Below, in pieces: positions 24,299-36,118 of a DNA stretch of 64,000 bases. The notes beneath the pieces were generated by a model that saw nothing but the letters and a program-made list of their open reading frames with translations, had not been told where the DNA came from and searched no databases. How positions within the stretch are numbered: position 1 is the first letter of the stretch; each line of letters begins with the position of its first letter. Made by a program: the position numbers and the translations under genes. Source of the DNA: Ciona intestinalis (Eukaryota; Chordata; Ascidiacea; Phlebobranchia; Cionidae); NCBI RefSeq assembly GCF_000224145.3, contig NW_004190356.2, positions 496,001-560,000 of the forward strand, in the 5' to 3' direction.

Positions 24299-24763
24299 AT
24301 GTTGTTGCCAACCTTAAGATTGTGTGCCAAACAGCCATGGCGCTTAATGTTATTAAAACGTTCAAACACTTCCGTCAAAACTTGTCTGGCTGTTACTTGC
24401 GAAAGAAAATTTTCAATCTACCCCGTTAAGTTTAACAAGCAAATGCCAGGCCAAGTCAGACTGTCAGACAAACAGAAAAAAATATTGGTTAGTGCTGGAA
24501 AATTCAAACGAATTGAAGACGTTCCAGAGACTTTACATCAAGATGTGTTGGATTCTGCATCCTGGGTTCATAGAGTTCGCCTTGCCACCATTATTATGGT
24601 CTTATGGTTCGTAGCAACTGCTGTTCTAATGTACCGTGGTAGGCAACGACACAAGAGACAACATGCAGAGTTGGAATTAAGACAATATATGGACTACATG
24701 AGCGACAAAGACAAAGCTGAATTTATAGCTCGATTAAATAGTCAAAACGACGAAAATGAATAA
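24299..24763 (+). CDS. FAM162: FAM162-like mitochondrial membrane protein
   Basis: A single uninterrupted frame of 154 aa. The N-terminal 45 residues are basic and poor in acids, as in a mitochondrial targeting sequence. Residues 55-92 (LSDKQKKILVSAGKFKRIED, then VPET, LDSA) match the conserved block of the FAM162/UPF0389 family. One hydrophobic segment spans about 95-112 (LATIIMVLWFVATAVLMY) and is followed by a charged helix-like tail. Vertebrate FAM162A is linked to hypoxia-driven mitochondrial apoptosis; whether this protein does the same is not shown here. The length matches the family (about 150 aa). No intron is seen, unlike most genes in the window, so a retrocopy cannot be excluded, although no poly-A tail or target duplication is evident. 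Confidence 0.8.
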   Translation: MLLPTLRLCAKQPWRLMLLKRSNTSVKTCLAVTCERKFSIYPVKFNKQMPGQVRLSDKQKKILVSAGKFKRIEDVPETLHQDVLDSASWVHRVRLATIIMVLWFVATAVLMYRGRQRHKRQHAELELRQYMDYMSDKDKAEFIARLNSQNDENE

Positions 24764-25479
24764 TTCTGTTAAGGCATATACGCACGATATTCAAAATACT
24801 CTGAAAATAGTAACTGTTTTGTTTCTTATTTATTTTTCGGTGTTTGTACTTAATAGTAGACAATTAAAATAGCCTACCCAAAGTTTTGTTTCATTCAAAT
24901 TTGGTATAAACTAAAAGGTTTCTGAGTTGATTTCATTGCGGATTTATAAGAAAATAATTTAAAATAAAATAAAACTGTACCCTCTTGTATTAAATTAATT
25001 CATGACCAAAACAACAGATAACAGTAATCGTTGGCTTGAATGAAATTGTAAAGTGCTGCTATTGTAATGGTGGATTACCTAACTGGGAGTTGGGTAGATG
25101 ATCCATGGAAAGAACATGCTGAATGGTATCCGAAGTATTATAAATGCTGTGTGACATTCAACAGCTTATATGCAAGAGGTTACTTTCAGTAACTTTAGTA
25201 TTTGATAAAAAAATTTTTGTGATAAAGTGTATAATAGGCTATATCGTAATACATGATTTACTTTGCTAGGGAATTCTTGTAATTTGGAGTTTATAATATG
25301 AGTTACAGTTTTGTGTTTCATTGCACAGCATCTGTACCATTAAATGTCTGTAATTTTAAATTTCTTTTTTGAAATTAAATTTCATCCGTACAATTTGAAT
25401 TATAAACATTAACCAAGTTTATTTTTGTTGCAGTGTATAGCCTATTATAGCCCAAATTAAAATAATCTGATTTTTAAAA

Positions 25480-28400
25480 ATGAAGATGTTAAGCTGTTGG
25501 ATGATTTTAGCTCTTGGAAATCTACTTTTACAGGTATCTAGTCTTACTTTGTATGCTATCAGTATAGGGGTAACTTGGGTAATGTAGATAGTTACTGGTG
25601 AGTAACGCATTGTTATTGACATATTATGAACGTAACATCATGTAAGAGGGGGCTGAGTTGGTATCGTGAAAATAAGTTCGCAACAGGAAAAAAAGTTCAC
25701 GATCGTAAAAAGGGAGGCTGGTTTCCCTAATCCTCACCATTGGGTGCGCCACTAGTATCAGCCATTTGGTGATATACTAAGTTTTTAAACAGCGGAACAT
25801 TATGCAAAGACATCACATTTCTGATAACAGGATAAAAGCTGCTTCACACTTAAAACTTTGGTGCTAAGTAAAACACACGAATATACTGTCACACTGTCAC
25901 CTTTGTTCAAGACTCTCAAGAGTTAGTGTAAGATTCCATACCCCTAATGTTATGCCTATGCCAATGTGGTTGGAAGTTAGAACATCTAATTGATGGGTGA
26001 ATACTTCAGTTTTCAGGTGTACATAGTCAAGACAACGTTAATCTTCCTCCTGAATCTGAGGCTGATCCATGCCCTCATCTACACTCCGCTGATCCTAAAG
26101 TGCGAACGCTAACATTGCTGCATGCACATAAAAATGATGTAGATGGGAGACTCTGTTGCCTTTGCCCAAGGGGAACGTTTTATGCAGGAATCTGTAACGT
26201 GACAATACCTCAGTCCGATACACAGTTTCATACAACAGAGTGTACACCATGTCCTGAAGGAACGTACATGGAAGATGAGTTACATAAGAACAAGGCTTGT
26301 TCTTTACCTACAATAACTGAAAGGGATTGTGGAGAGAATATGCAGTTCATCCCTTCAATGGCAGAACATGCACCTCGGTAAGAGTTTTTATTTTGTTGTA
26401 TTTGTAACGATTGTACATTAAATTTTACACCTGTATAGTATCGCTCGTCAAGAGTGTATCAAACCTAAGAAATGGATAGGTTAATAGCAAGGATGTGTGA
26501 CTAAACCCAAGCATTTTCTTTTTGACTCCCAATTTTTAGCAGACTGGCAAGCTGGTAATCTATTTCTATAATGTTGTACGCGAGAGCGAAAAATATTAAA
26601 AATGGCAGGCTAAATGTACCACTACCTAAAGTGTGTACTGTGTAATTTACCCAACATTTTTTCTATATCAAACCAGTTTTTCAGCTTTAATATTTTTTTG
26701 AATCAAGAAAATAAAAGGAATATAGTCAAGTAGGGTAATAAAAAACAGAAAACAGAAAACATAAACAAACATAAACTTTCGATTTTCTTCCCAATCAATA
26801 AACTAAAAAAATACTTTTAGTCTGGAGGAACAGTATTCATCATACCTTGATGTTCAAAAAAGATTGTAGGATTTCTATAATTACTTTAAATTTTATTCGA
26901 AATTTTGTGCTGTTTTTTATTCTCCAGGCTTTTGGGTAAAAAAACATTTGCGTGGCAATAAAAAACAATGTTTTCAAAGGCTAACCTTAACTTGATTTAA
27001 AAAAATTAACAACTAAAGTCCAGGGTAGTAATACAAATATTAGTCAACTTAGGTATTTTATGCAGTCTAAAATTTCTCAGAAAACTTCTTCTCTTTTTTC
27101 CACAAAATATCTTCTACACACTTTTAACGGTCTTTTTCTAATGGTTTTATTTTCTTTTATAATTTAACATTTTTACTTAAATTTATTTTAAACATAAACT
27201 TTATTTTATACATATTATAAGCTTACCCACAATTCCACAAATAACATTTATTAGACCAAAAACAAAGCTCATAAGTTAAATAACCTATATAAAGCACAAG
27301 AAGTAACCAAAGCATTAGCTGTGTTACATTTGATTTAATTAAATGGTAAAGGCTTTTGAAAGTCTAAATGACATCTTGACTTAATCTAAACTAAATTGAG
27401 CAACATATTAATAAAAATGACTCGTAACTAAACAATCTTAACCTAAAACATAACCCATATACATACATAACTTTAAAATCAGTTTTATCACAAAGGTAAT
27501 ATAGGTTGAGGTAAAAACAAAACAGAAAAATTATGTTTTTTTCCCCTTTTTAAAAAAAACAACAAAAAAAGACAGAAAACTTATGTTTTTTTTACCCCTT
27601 CCTATAATGCAATTTTGGGGTAAAAAAGGGTATGAAATTTTCTTAAAATTTGAAATTAAAATATACCATCAGTAAGGTACTTAAATATGTGGCAAATTAA
27701 CTGCATAGGCCTATACAATAGGTTTATCACGACAGGCCTTTAAACATAAAAATTGTTTTACGAAAAACTAAAAGGAATTTACCACTTAGATGTAAGTTAA
27801 GATAAAATTAAGCCAAATAATAAATGTTCTTTTTACCCACAACAGCTGTCTGCGTATTGAGATAAAATGTTTTTTTAGCTGGCCAGGGAGTTTTTCCTTT
27901 CTTACCCCAAGTGCCCCATTGTTTTTTATTACCCCACTTGACTATATGTATATTTTACATTTAAGGTGCGATTGTTTGGACGGCTATTTCAAGTTAGATG
28001 AAAACTGTGTTCCGTATACGCCGTGTGAACATAATCATGAAGTTCACCAGTTCGGATCACCAGATTTTGACCAGAAATGCCGCCTATGTAGACCGGGTTA
28101 TAAATCCGAAGGTGGTTCTTCACGCTGTACAATTATCAGGTAAGATAAATAGACATTAGGCATAAATACACATGTCATATATATTGTGAGATTATGCAAT
28201 ACACAAGCCACTCCACGTATTCGTGGTCCACAATAATATATTAAATGTGATGCAGGCGCCAGGCAGTATGTTCTTCAGGCCTGCTTTAGGTAAATTGTTT
28301 CTTAAATGTGGTACACTTACCCTGTAATTTCTAATTTTAATAACTCCTGATAAGCCACAAATCTGTCAATTTAATGCTCAATGAACTTGAAAGATGATTG

Positions 28401-31400
28401 TCAGCGGTTGTGACGGGTTGTCAAGGGTTTTAGAGTCCTGAGTTGTTAGGGTTACATGACTGTAAGTTACGGGTTGAAAGTTAGTGACCCTGGAATTTGG
28501 AAGAATTGATATAATACTCTAACTCAGGGGTGTGCAACCTGCAGACTAAATAAGGCACGGAAAGAAAATTTGTACAGGCCAGCTGCCTATTTTTGCTTGA
28601 ATTTTTCAAAGTGACAACAAATTTATATAGCAGTTTTCTTTAGAAATTTTCCAAACTTCATATTCCTGCAAGGAGGTAAGACAAAAACGAACTATTATTG
28701 GTTCATGCAAAACTATTTTAAATAAACGTACAACCCGCGTGTTCACCTTGTAATTTACCTGGCCCTCCTGTAATAAAGGTTGCACACCTATTATATTTTT
28801 AATGTGTTCTAATTATGTGCTTTTCTTCACATAAAGAAAGCCACCTGAAACCACACCTTTAGAACAACCTTCAATGACAACACCAGTAAGAATGTCTACA
28901 GTTATAGAAGAAAAACCACAGGATTTAGTTCCTGGTAATAATTTTAAAACACAAGGTTTATATAATAATATATTTTACATGTATTATATAAATTTTGTTT
29001 TTCTAATTGGTGTAGTAAAGGACATGAAACATATCAGTAATTTACTATGTTTTGTAGTTGACACATTCAAGGTCTCCGTTTTAATTGTTTAAAAAAAGGA
29101 AAAAGTAAAAACATTGTTGTCTATTTAACTGGTTGGTTTATTTACTCATGTATGGGTACTGTAGTATAGTACTTGGTACTTGACACTGTAATGTGCCTGT
29201 TGTTTAGCAGTCTGTTGTTTAACTAAATTAAACTTGACTTGTGTTTAGGTGAAGCTGGCACATCTGATTTGGTAGTTCGTGTGGGTATTGGGATCTCTGT
29301 GGGGATTTTTTTACTTCTTGCTCTTCTGTGTTTCTGTCTTTTTCGAACACATGTTAGTATTGAATGTAACTTGCTTTATTCTCATGGCCGTAAACAGAGG
29401 TAATAACACGGGTGTTCTGTTTCAAACACTTTTTGCCAGCTTACGAGTTACCACGTATGTACTTTTGTGGGTGAATTTTTTGTTGTTTTGTTTTCTCAAC
29501 AATTTGGACAACCCATTAGTGACCAATGGGTTGGAGCATTTGCTATGAAGTTTTTTACCCAAGGACATACACAACCAACAATGGTAGCAGACACAAACCT
29601 TAACCTACTACCACTGGGTTAGACGCAGGCGCGCTAACCAACTGTGCCACACAGCCAGACAAATTTGATATAGATATAAGTAATTGTTACCTTACCTTGC
29701 ATGAATTTATTACATCATTTCTATACTCCTTGTATATTTTTCAGAAGAAAAAAGAAAAGCTTTCTTTGAAAGATTCAAACACTTCTGGAGGTTCATCGGT
29801 GAGATATTTGTTTTATTTAATTTTAATTTTTAATGATGCATTGCCGTATGGCGGAAGATATGATGCAACAAAATTAATATTTGCCAATAGAGAATTTTAT
29901 AAAACAGTATTATATCCTAAACTAATTCTTTCATTAAACCAAAATTTAAAAAAAAACATCAATATTTGTTTTTGTTTTTTAGGAGTCTTCACCTACCAGT
30001 TCAGACAGTCGTTTGAACCAAGTTATTGTAGCTAATGAAAAACCTGGTGGTAAAGCTGTCAGTGATGAGAAAAGGATTTCAATACCAAAGCATAAAAAAG
30101 AAAGTGACAGCCAGGAGGAAGCTGTACCACTAATTGATCAAAAGCTGCAAAAGCCTAGTTTGGAACACTCTAAAAAATCAGGTTAGAACTGTTACCATTT
30201 TTTGACAAAGTAGTATAACAAGTTTTCTTGCTTTCATTCATATTGCACATTATAATTGTTTAAAGTGACCATTAAATTCATATATATTTTACTTGAATGA
30301 ATGAATGAATGAATGAATGTAACTTACTTTATCCTCACGTGTCCGAAAAACGACAGTCGTTATAACACACGTTTAACACCTCGTGCCAGCTTACGGGTTA
30401 CCATGTATGTTACTTTGTGGGTAATTATTTTTTTGGGGAATTTTGTATTATTTTTTATATATTGCTGATAATTTGGACAACCCATTAGTGACCACTGGGT
30501 TGGAGCAATTGCCGTTAAGTGTCTTGCCCAAAGACACATGGGCCCGCAATTGTAGCAGCGACGAGCCTTGAACCCATTACCTCTGGGGCCCTGGGCTACA
30601 GGCAGGCGCGCTAACCACTACGCCACGGCGCCGGTAACTTTAAGCTGATAGTTCAATTTGACCTTTCTAAGTCTGTTCCTACTGGGCTAGATTTTAATAT
30701 GATGATTGCCGGTAATTAACTTCTATACTCATCTGATTCTGAAAACTGCTTAAACACCTTACAATATGATTCATAACGTTAAAGCAGCTTTTAGTTTAAT
30801 CCGAATATAAAAGCACTAAATTATAAATATATGTTTAATGTTCTGGCTATTAATTGCAGTAAGTACGAGAGATGTGCCGCCTGTTCAATTCCGCTCAAGC
30901 GAACAAGGTCTGTTTAAGCGAAGAAGGTTGGCTTCTGAGAACAAAGCTTACGATAATGAGGAAGGACGTTTAGTGTCTGAGTATATTCAAGAAGAAGTAA
31001 TTAACAAAATTGAAGCTCAACCAATAGTTGGTACGACAGTTGAAGTTCAGGGGGCAGCCCATGGGGCGTCCCACAGCCCATCTCGCATTGAAAGCCCCAG
31101 ACAAGGTTGGAATTTGTTACTTTATGTTAATATCCTTTTGAGTATCCTGTTAAAGTTTATAGACAGTGTTTAAAGTGTCTAAGATAAAATGAAGCAGTCT
31201 TTTGATTATTTAATTACACCGCTGATCTGCTGATGTTTTTTATTAAAGTTTGTGGCATATAATTTGGAAAAAAAAATGTATCTTATATATTATTTCTTAT
31301 ATGTTAATGGATAGGGTCAACTTATATAGCTTGAGCTTAAGTCACACTTAACTAATATTATTATTTATTGCAGGTAGTGCAACAGCTGCGCAGTTAGACC

Positions 31401-32214
31401 TACAAAAAAAACAAAAAAAATGTAAGTTAGGTTATGACTTTTTATTTTTTGTTAGTGGTTTATATTTATATTTAAATAATTTTGTTGTCACACATTTCTG
31501 AATATCAATGTGGTTTCATCTCCATAAAACCATTGTCCCAATACACTGTTTTACATACTGTGTCCAACACATGGTTTTAAACTTTTTAAAAAATAAGCAA
31601 ATCACATTACAAAAGCCAGTGGCACACAAATACGCCTCAAAAATAATAATCTTCTACAAATGTACACATCAAAGTTACATATGAGGTGACTATTGTTCTC
31701 CAGTAAGTAAATAACAGCTTTTATAATAATGTGATTTTAAGCTATAATAAAAAAAGCTTTGTTTTTCCCACAGTGGAACATATGGATAGGTTCCTCAAAG
31801 CTGAAAGTTCAATGCTTAGAGGCCATTGGAAACGATTTGGTGACTTGTGCGGTTTGAGTCAATCTGTTATAGAAGAAGCTGAGCGTGGAGGTTAGTTATT
31901 ACAGTTTCAACTATGATAACTTTTGGTGGTAAGGTAAAATGATTTATCTGCCGTAATTTATTTATAATCAGTGTAACTGTAAACAATTGTCAGCACAACA
32001 TTTATTTACAGTTTCAATAGAGGAATTCCAGTATAATCTCATTTGCAAGCTGAGACAAACAAAGGGATCTGACTTCAATGAAGCGTACATCATTAACAGG
32101 CTCGAAGCAGCCGATCTAATAGCTGTTCGTGAGAATTTTCAAGCTCACATGAGAAATTATTCTCAAGGTATTTCATCTTGCCCAGTCGAGGTAGAAGGAG
32201 ATGACAATCCGTAA
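25480..32214 (+). CDS. TNF receptor superfamily member with death domain
   Basis: Proposed exons: 25480-25533, 26022-26377, 27966-28139, 28837-28934, 29249-29352, 29745-29798, 29983-30181, 30860-31105, 31374-31421, 31774-31890 and 32012-32214. They join in frame to about 550 aa. Residues 1-25 form a signal peptide (MKMLSCWMILALGNLLLQ...). Cysteine-rich TNFR-type repeats span about 63-195 (CCLCPRGTFY, CTPCPEGTY, CDCLDGYF, CRLCRPGY). A Thr/Pro-rich stalk follows, then one membrane helix at 239-259 and a long cytosolic part rich in Lys, Glu and Ser. The last two exons (from about 445) resemble a death domain: HWKRFGDLCGLSQSVIEEAE, then a helix with LICKLRQTKG. Such receptors signal apoptosis or NF-kB through death-domain adaptors. 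Ligand and orthology (p75NTR, EDAR or DR-type) cannot be settled by eye. The second exon uses an acceptor at 26020-26021, chosen because it keeps the frame. Confidence 0.85.
26721..27946. mobile_element. About 1.2 kb inverted-terminal-repeat element in a TNFR intron
   Basis: Left end TATAGTCAAGTAGGGTAATA and the inverse right end TATTACCCCACTTGACTATA, both running on into AAAAAACA. TA at both ends suggests a TA target. The interior is very AT-rich with no transposase frame, so it is a non-autonomous DNA element. It fills most of the intron between exons 26377 and 27966. Confidence 0.7.
29359..29660 (-). mobile_element. tRNA-derived SINE
   Basis: The right end on the - strand gives a pol III box A-like stretch (TGGTTAGCGCGCCTG). 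Next comes the core TTGGACAACCCATTAGTGAC / GGGTTGGAGCA, and the left end is the TGAATGTAAC tail. The tail lies only about 7 bp from the TNFR transmembrane exon donor. Confidence 0.8.
30294..30634 (-). mobile_element. tRNA-derived SINE, best-preserved copy
   Basis: Read on the - strand: a tRNA-like head CGGCGCCGTGGCGTAGTGG with TTAGCGCGCCTG, box B-like GGGTTCAAGGC, the central domain TCCTTGGGCAAGACACTTAA, the conserved TAACCCGTAAGCTGGCAC, and a (TTCA)n simple-repeat tail (TGAA repeats on the + strand at 30294). About 340 bp, in a TNFR intron. Confidence 0.85.
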
Positions 32215-33095
32215 TTATGATGTCATGGGACCGTCTTAGGCACTTGAAAGCAGCCACGTACAATCACCTTATTGGAAAACAAATTGAAAAAAATTACTAA
32301 GTTGTTTACGTTGTTTATCCAAACATGATGATTTTGGAACACTTTTATGAAAATTTTAGTAATCCTTTTTTGATACATTTCCCGTTTTATCGACTTTCTG
32401 TCAATTATTTGGCTTGTTGAATTTTCCTGCTTTCTTGGTTTAAGACTTTAAGCTTCGTTGAAGTGAAAATTGTTCGTCAGTTTGTAGTAAAGGCGAGGTT
32501 CATTGCGTCGGGTGGTTATGACCCTTTACTTTTTATTGCCTCTGCCATTCTTCATGCGTTCTGTGAAGCTCGCCCATTGTGGTGATGAGATAATACATTC
32601 TTAACTGAATTCCAAGACTTTCTAAGCAAAACATGCTTTATGTAACATTACTCCTCTGTAATGTAACATTACTCCTCTGTAAATAGTGTATCATACATTG
32701 TCCTGTCCTTTTATATTTTTTCTATTTAAAAAAATTTTTTTTTTGTGTGCTTTTATAAAAACTATGCACTTCAGTGCGATTGGTGACATAATTCATTAAC
32801 CATATCTTTTTATCAATCTTAAAGAAAAATATTAGTTGTTAAAAACAAGATAAAATTCTGTATATTTACAATGCAATTGAATATTGATTGGTTGATATAT
32901 TTTTGAAGTAATGAATTGTGCCAACTACCATGTTTCATATTTAAATAAAAATGATTTTTTTTTATTTGGTCTATATTTTGCAGCGGTAGAAAAAGCTTTG
33001 TTTTGACAAACCGTCTACTGCGCAACGAACACTTGAAATCCACATAGTTTTGCGACACTTAACTGATGTTACCGTTGAGATTAAAATACACAGAA
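32215..33095. other. TNFR 3' UTR and AT-rich spacer
   Basis: Follows the TNFR stop codon. It contains a 21 bp direct repeat (GTAACATTACTCCTCTGTAA, two copies, about 32641-32682) and AT-rich runs. No gene seen. Confidence 0.55.
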
Positions 33096-33300
33096 TATAG
33101 TAGGATTGAGTAAGATGGGAATCTGGGTAAGTTGGAGGCAGGGAGGGCGTTTTATCAAATCTTTTTTCGGGGGTATACTTACTGGATAATGAACGAAACC
33201 AAATGTTACAGTATTATTCGACAGTATTCTCACGCACGGCCTACTAGATATATCTCTAGTAGACCGTGTCTCACGGTCCACTAAGTGCGCGGCAATTACT
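33096..33300. mobile_element. MITE, family B (left part)
   Basis: Starts ATAGTAGGATTGAGTAAGAT and contains TTACAGTATTATTCGACAGT as in 21251-21540. It ends near a small palindrome CTACTAGATATATCTCTAGTAG-like at 33240. Confidence 0.5.
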
Positions 33301-33356
33301 GCTGTTAAGTATTAAAAATTATTAGGTAGCAAATACAACATTAATTTAAAATAAAA

Positions 33357-33706
33357 TTATAAATCTAATTTGAAAGTTGCGTGGCGAAAAAATAAGAAGT
33401 GTGTTTCCCACGTGACAAATTCACGTCACAAAATTGTTAAAGCGTGGCCGATTTCATTCAGAAAGCCGCGAGGCAGTGTTTTCAGAGACTTAGCATGTAT
33501 AGATAAATTAAATATATGTATTATCTGAGCAGCATGTAAACAAGCTTTCTGCTTTAGAACGAGAATGAGTGACTATTTAACTGACAGTAAGGATAAACCA
33601 TTAAGTCAAGCAGTTTTGCCACCATTGAGCCAGATAGTTTTGAACTAGAATATTCAGATGAACTGGCATCTAATAGTTCAACTAATCATCACTCAGGACA
33701 TTAAAG
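33357..33706 (+). pseudogene. Upstream copy of a duplicated 5' gene segment
   Basis: Shares with 33838-34180 a promoter-like stretch (GTTGCGTGGCGAAAAA, TTCACGTCACAAAATTGTT, AAGCGTGGCCG), then an ATG at 33565 starting MSDYLTDS. After about ten codons the frame differs from the downstream copy and soon stops, so this copy looks broken. An unrelated short stretch of about 40 bp interrupts the 5' part. Confidence 0.5.
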
Positions 33707-33837
33707 GGCCTAAACCCGCACCCAAATGTACATCGCTTCAATAGATAGAGTGTGTTTTTCTTATTTCAACGACACCTTACTTGTTTTAATCGGTTATGTA
33801 TAACCAGAGATACTCCAGCTCAAACACCGTGAAATTT

Positions 33838-34180
33838 ATATAACTGATTTAAAGTTGCGTGGCGAAAAATATTGAAAAGTGTACTACCTATACGTGACAA
33901 GTTCACGTCACAAAATTGTTGAAGCGTGGCCGTCTTCCTTCGAAAGGCGCGAGGTAGTGTGTTCAGCGACTCAGCATGTAAACAAGCTTTGTGTATTATA
34001 ACGAGAATGAGTAACCATTTAACTGACAGCGAGGATGAAATAGATGTTGCCGCTATTGAGCCAGACAGTTTTGAACCAGAATATTCAGATGCTGAACTGG
34101 TATCTCATAGTCTCGGTATATTAAAGGATGTCACTGATCTTTTAATTTTATTTCTTGTATTAATGATCGACACTTTGTAA
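33838..34180 (+). CDS. 5' segment of an uncertain gene (acidic N-terminus)
   Basis: From the ATG at 34007 an open frame reads MSNHLTDSEDEIDVAAIEPD and then SFEPEYSDAEL, ending at 34180. The acidic start with a FEPEYS-type motif reminds me of N-termini of P2X7-like zinc-binding proteins common in invertebrate genomes, but that is a weak guess. About 170 bp upstream is shared with the copy at 33357-33706. Only one putative exon is visible; a plausible continuation with basic residues (RIIQQLVDKRIQKKRRFRSH) follows a CACAG at 34181-34186. Function unknown. Confidence 0.35.
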
Positions 34181-34436
34181 ACACAGCAAACGCGCATTAT
34201 ACAGCAACTTGTGGACAAGCGAATACAAAAAAAACGCAGGTTCCGCAGTCACGTGACTAGTACTGGAACAGTTTTAATAAGCAAAGTATTTTTGAAATCA
34301 ATAAAACGCTTTTTAAATTTTCCACAAAACGGAAGGAAACTTGAGGTCTGTTTCCAGGTCAGGCTGGGTCGGACCCAGCTCAAAAATAATAAAACATAGT
34401 TAATCACCGTTGACTTTGAAGTTGTCGCCGGACGGA

Positions 34437-34635
34437 TATACTGGAGTGGGGGAGGATGGGACACCTTTAGCACAAAATCTATAAATATCCTGATCGTGTT
34501 TTAAACAATTAACAACGGTCTATGAAAGTCGCGAGGACAAGGTTTTATAATTTTTTGAATGTTCTTTGTTTACTACCAAAATGTACGAGAAAATAGAATG
34601 AAAAGGCGTCCCATCTTCCCCCATCCTACTATATA
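34437..34635 (-). mobile_element. MITE-A copy
   Basis: Full length in inverse orientation: GGGACACCTTTAGCACAAAA ... TGAATGTTCTTTGTTTACTA ... CGTCCCATCTTCCCCCATCC. Confidence 0.85.
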
Positions 34636-35203
34636 GTGTTCACTTGGTTCACCAATTGTTGGGGGTGCGGTAGTTTAGCTCAGTTACAGACAAACGTGAA
34701 AACAGCAAGAGAGCTCCAACGTGAAACATGTGCGCAAACACAAGTAAAAATTTACATCAAAGAATGGCAGAATTGTCACATCATTTCCTTGTATAGTCAT
34801 AGTGATAGGATATACACGCGGGCTGTGTCGCTTGTCGTTTATAAACACTGTTACGCCACTTGTGAATAGATACGCAAAACGACTGTTTAATATTCAATCT
34901 TTATTCATTAAGTGGATTTCGAAAGGTTTTAATATAAATATGTACTTAAAGCACGGTCAACCGCTTCACAAGTAATCTGTTTTTTTTACTATTTTATAAT
35001 ATATGCGTGCGGTCCTTGACAAAGACCTTGGATTTTGGCCACATTTGGCCTTAGAAGTAGTCTCCAGAAGTAGTCTGCTTTAAAACAAAACCTTTATATG
35101 TTAAAAGGTTCTGTTAAATAAAAACCACCACGGATGTTTCATAATGGCAGTAAAATGATTATTCTTTAGTAAATTATTAACCTGTGTTGCTTTTGTACTT
35201 GAC

Positions 35204-35406
35204 TATATACAGTAGGGTGGGGGAAGATGGGACATCTTTTCATTCCATTTTCTCGTCCCATTTTGTAGTAAACAAAAAACATTCAAAGAATTCAACCGTA
35301 TCCTTACGAGTCCAATAAACCGTTGTTAATTGTTAAAAAAAACGATCAGGATATTTAGATAGTATGTGCTAAAGGTGTACCGTCTTTTCCCACCCTACTA
35401 TATATA
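35204..35406 (+). mobile_element. MITE-A copy
   Basis: Clear termini CAGTAGGGTGGGGGAAGATG and TTTTCCCACCCTACTATATA, interior complete. The preceding bases ACTTGACTATATAC also match one terminus of the 26721-27946 element. Confidence 0.88.
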
Positions 35407-35614
35407 CAGATTCAGTAATGTTTCGTTTGTCAGCAGTCTGTTGTTTAAACAATAGAAGCAGTGTGCCAGACAGTTTATAATATGTAACTAATAAAGTTGT
35501 CTTAAACCAGCTTCGAATGTTTTGTAAAGAACAAGTTATAATAATCATTGCTAAGTAACAAGTTTATTTATATAGAAATACAGGATATGGTAGAGTGGGG
35601 AAAGACGAAACCGC

Positions 35615-35931
35615 TTTTTTACTTTATCTTTGCGTGGCCGGAAAACGACAGTCTTTAAACACGGGTGATCTGTTTCATAAACCTATCGCGCCAGCTTACG
35701 CGAGTTAGCGAATATGTTTATATGTTACTTTGTGGGTGAATATTTTGAGAGGAATTTTTTTTATTTTGTTTGTGGCTGATAAACTGGAAATCTTTTAGTG
35801 GCCACTGGCTTGGAGCAATTATCGTTAAGTGTCTTGCCCAAGGACACATACTCTTACAATGATAGCAGCAAATATAGACTTATGACCGGTTAAATACCTC
35901 TAGTTTAGGGGCAGGCGCACTAACCAACTAG
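35615..35931 (-). mobile_element. tRNA-derived SINE
   Basis: CGTGGCCGGAAAACGACAGT, ACTTTGTGGGTGAATA, TTAAGTGTCTTGCCCAAGGA and GGCAGGCGCACTAACCAACT occur in SINE order; the B-box region is worn. Confidence 0.75.
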
Positions 35932-36118
35932 TAGGGTAGGAGAAGATGGACACCTTTAGCACATAATATCCAAATATCATAACGGTGTTTTAAACAATAA
36001 ACAATGCTCTTTGGGGATCGTTACGATATGTGGTTATACAATCTTTTTAACTTTTTTGTTTACCACCAAATGGGACGAGAAAATATAGAAGTAAAAAGTG
36101 TCTCATCTTCCCCAATAT
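35929..36118 (-). mobile_element. MITE-A copy abutting the SINE
   Basis: GTAGGGTAGGAGAAGATGGA, CACCTTTAGCACATAATATC and AATGGGACGAGAAAATATAG. It starts where the SINE head ends. Confidence 0.8.

Noticed and set aside
30560-30634. tRNA-like sequence (box A and box B)
   Set aside because: It is the head of a SINE: the same sequence is fused to the SINE body and tail in several copies and does not give a full cloverleaf.
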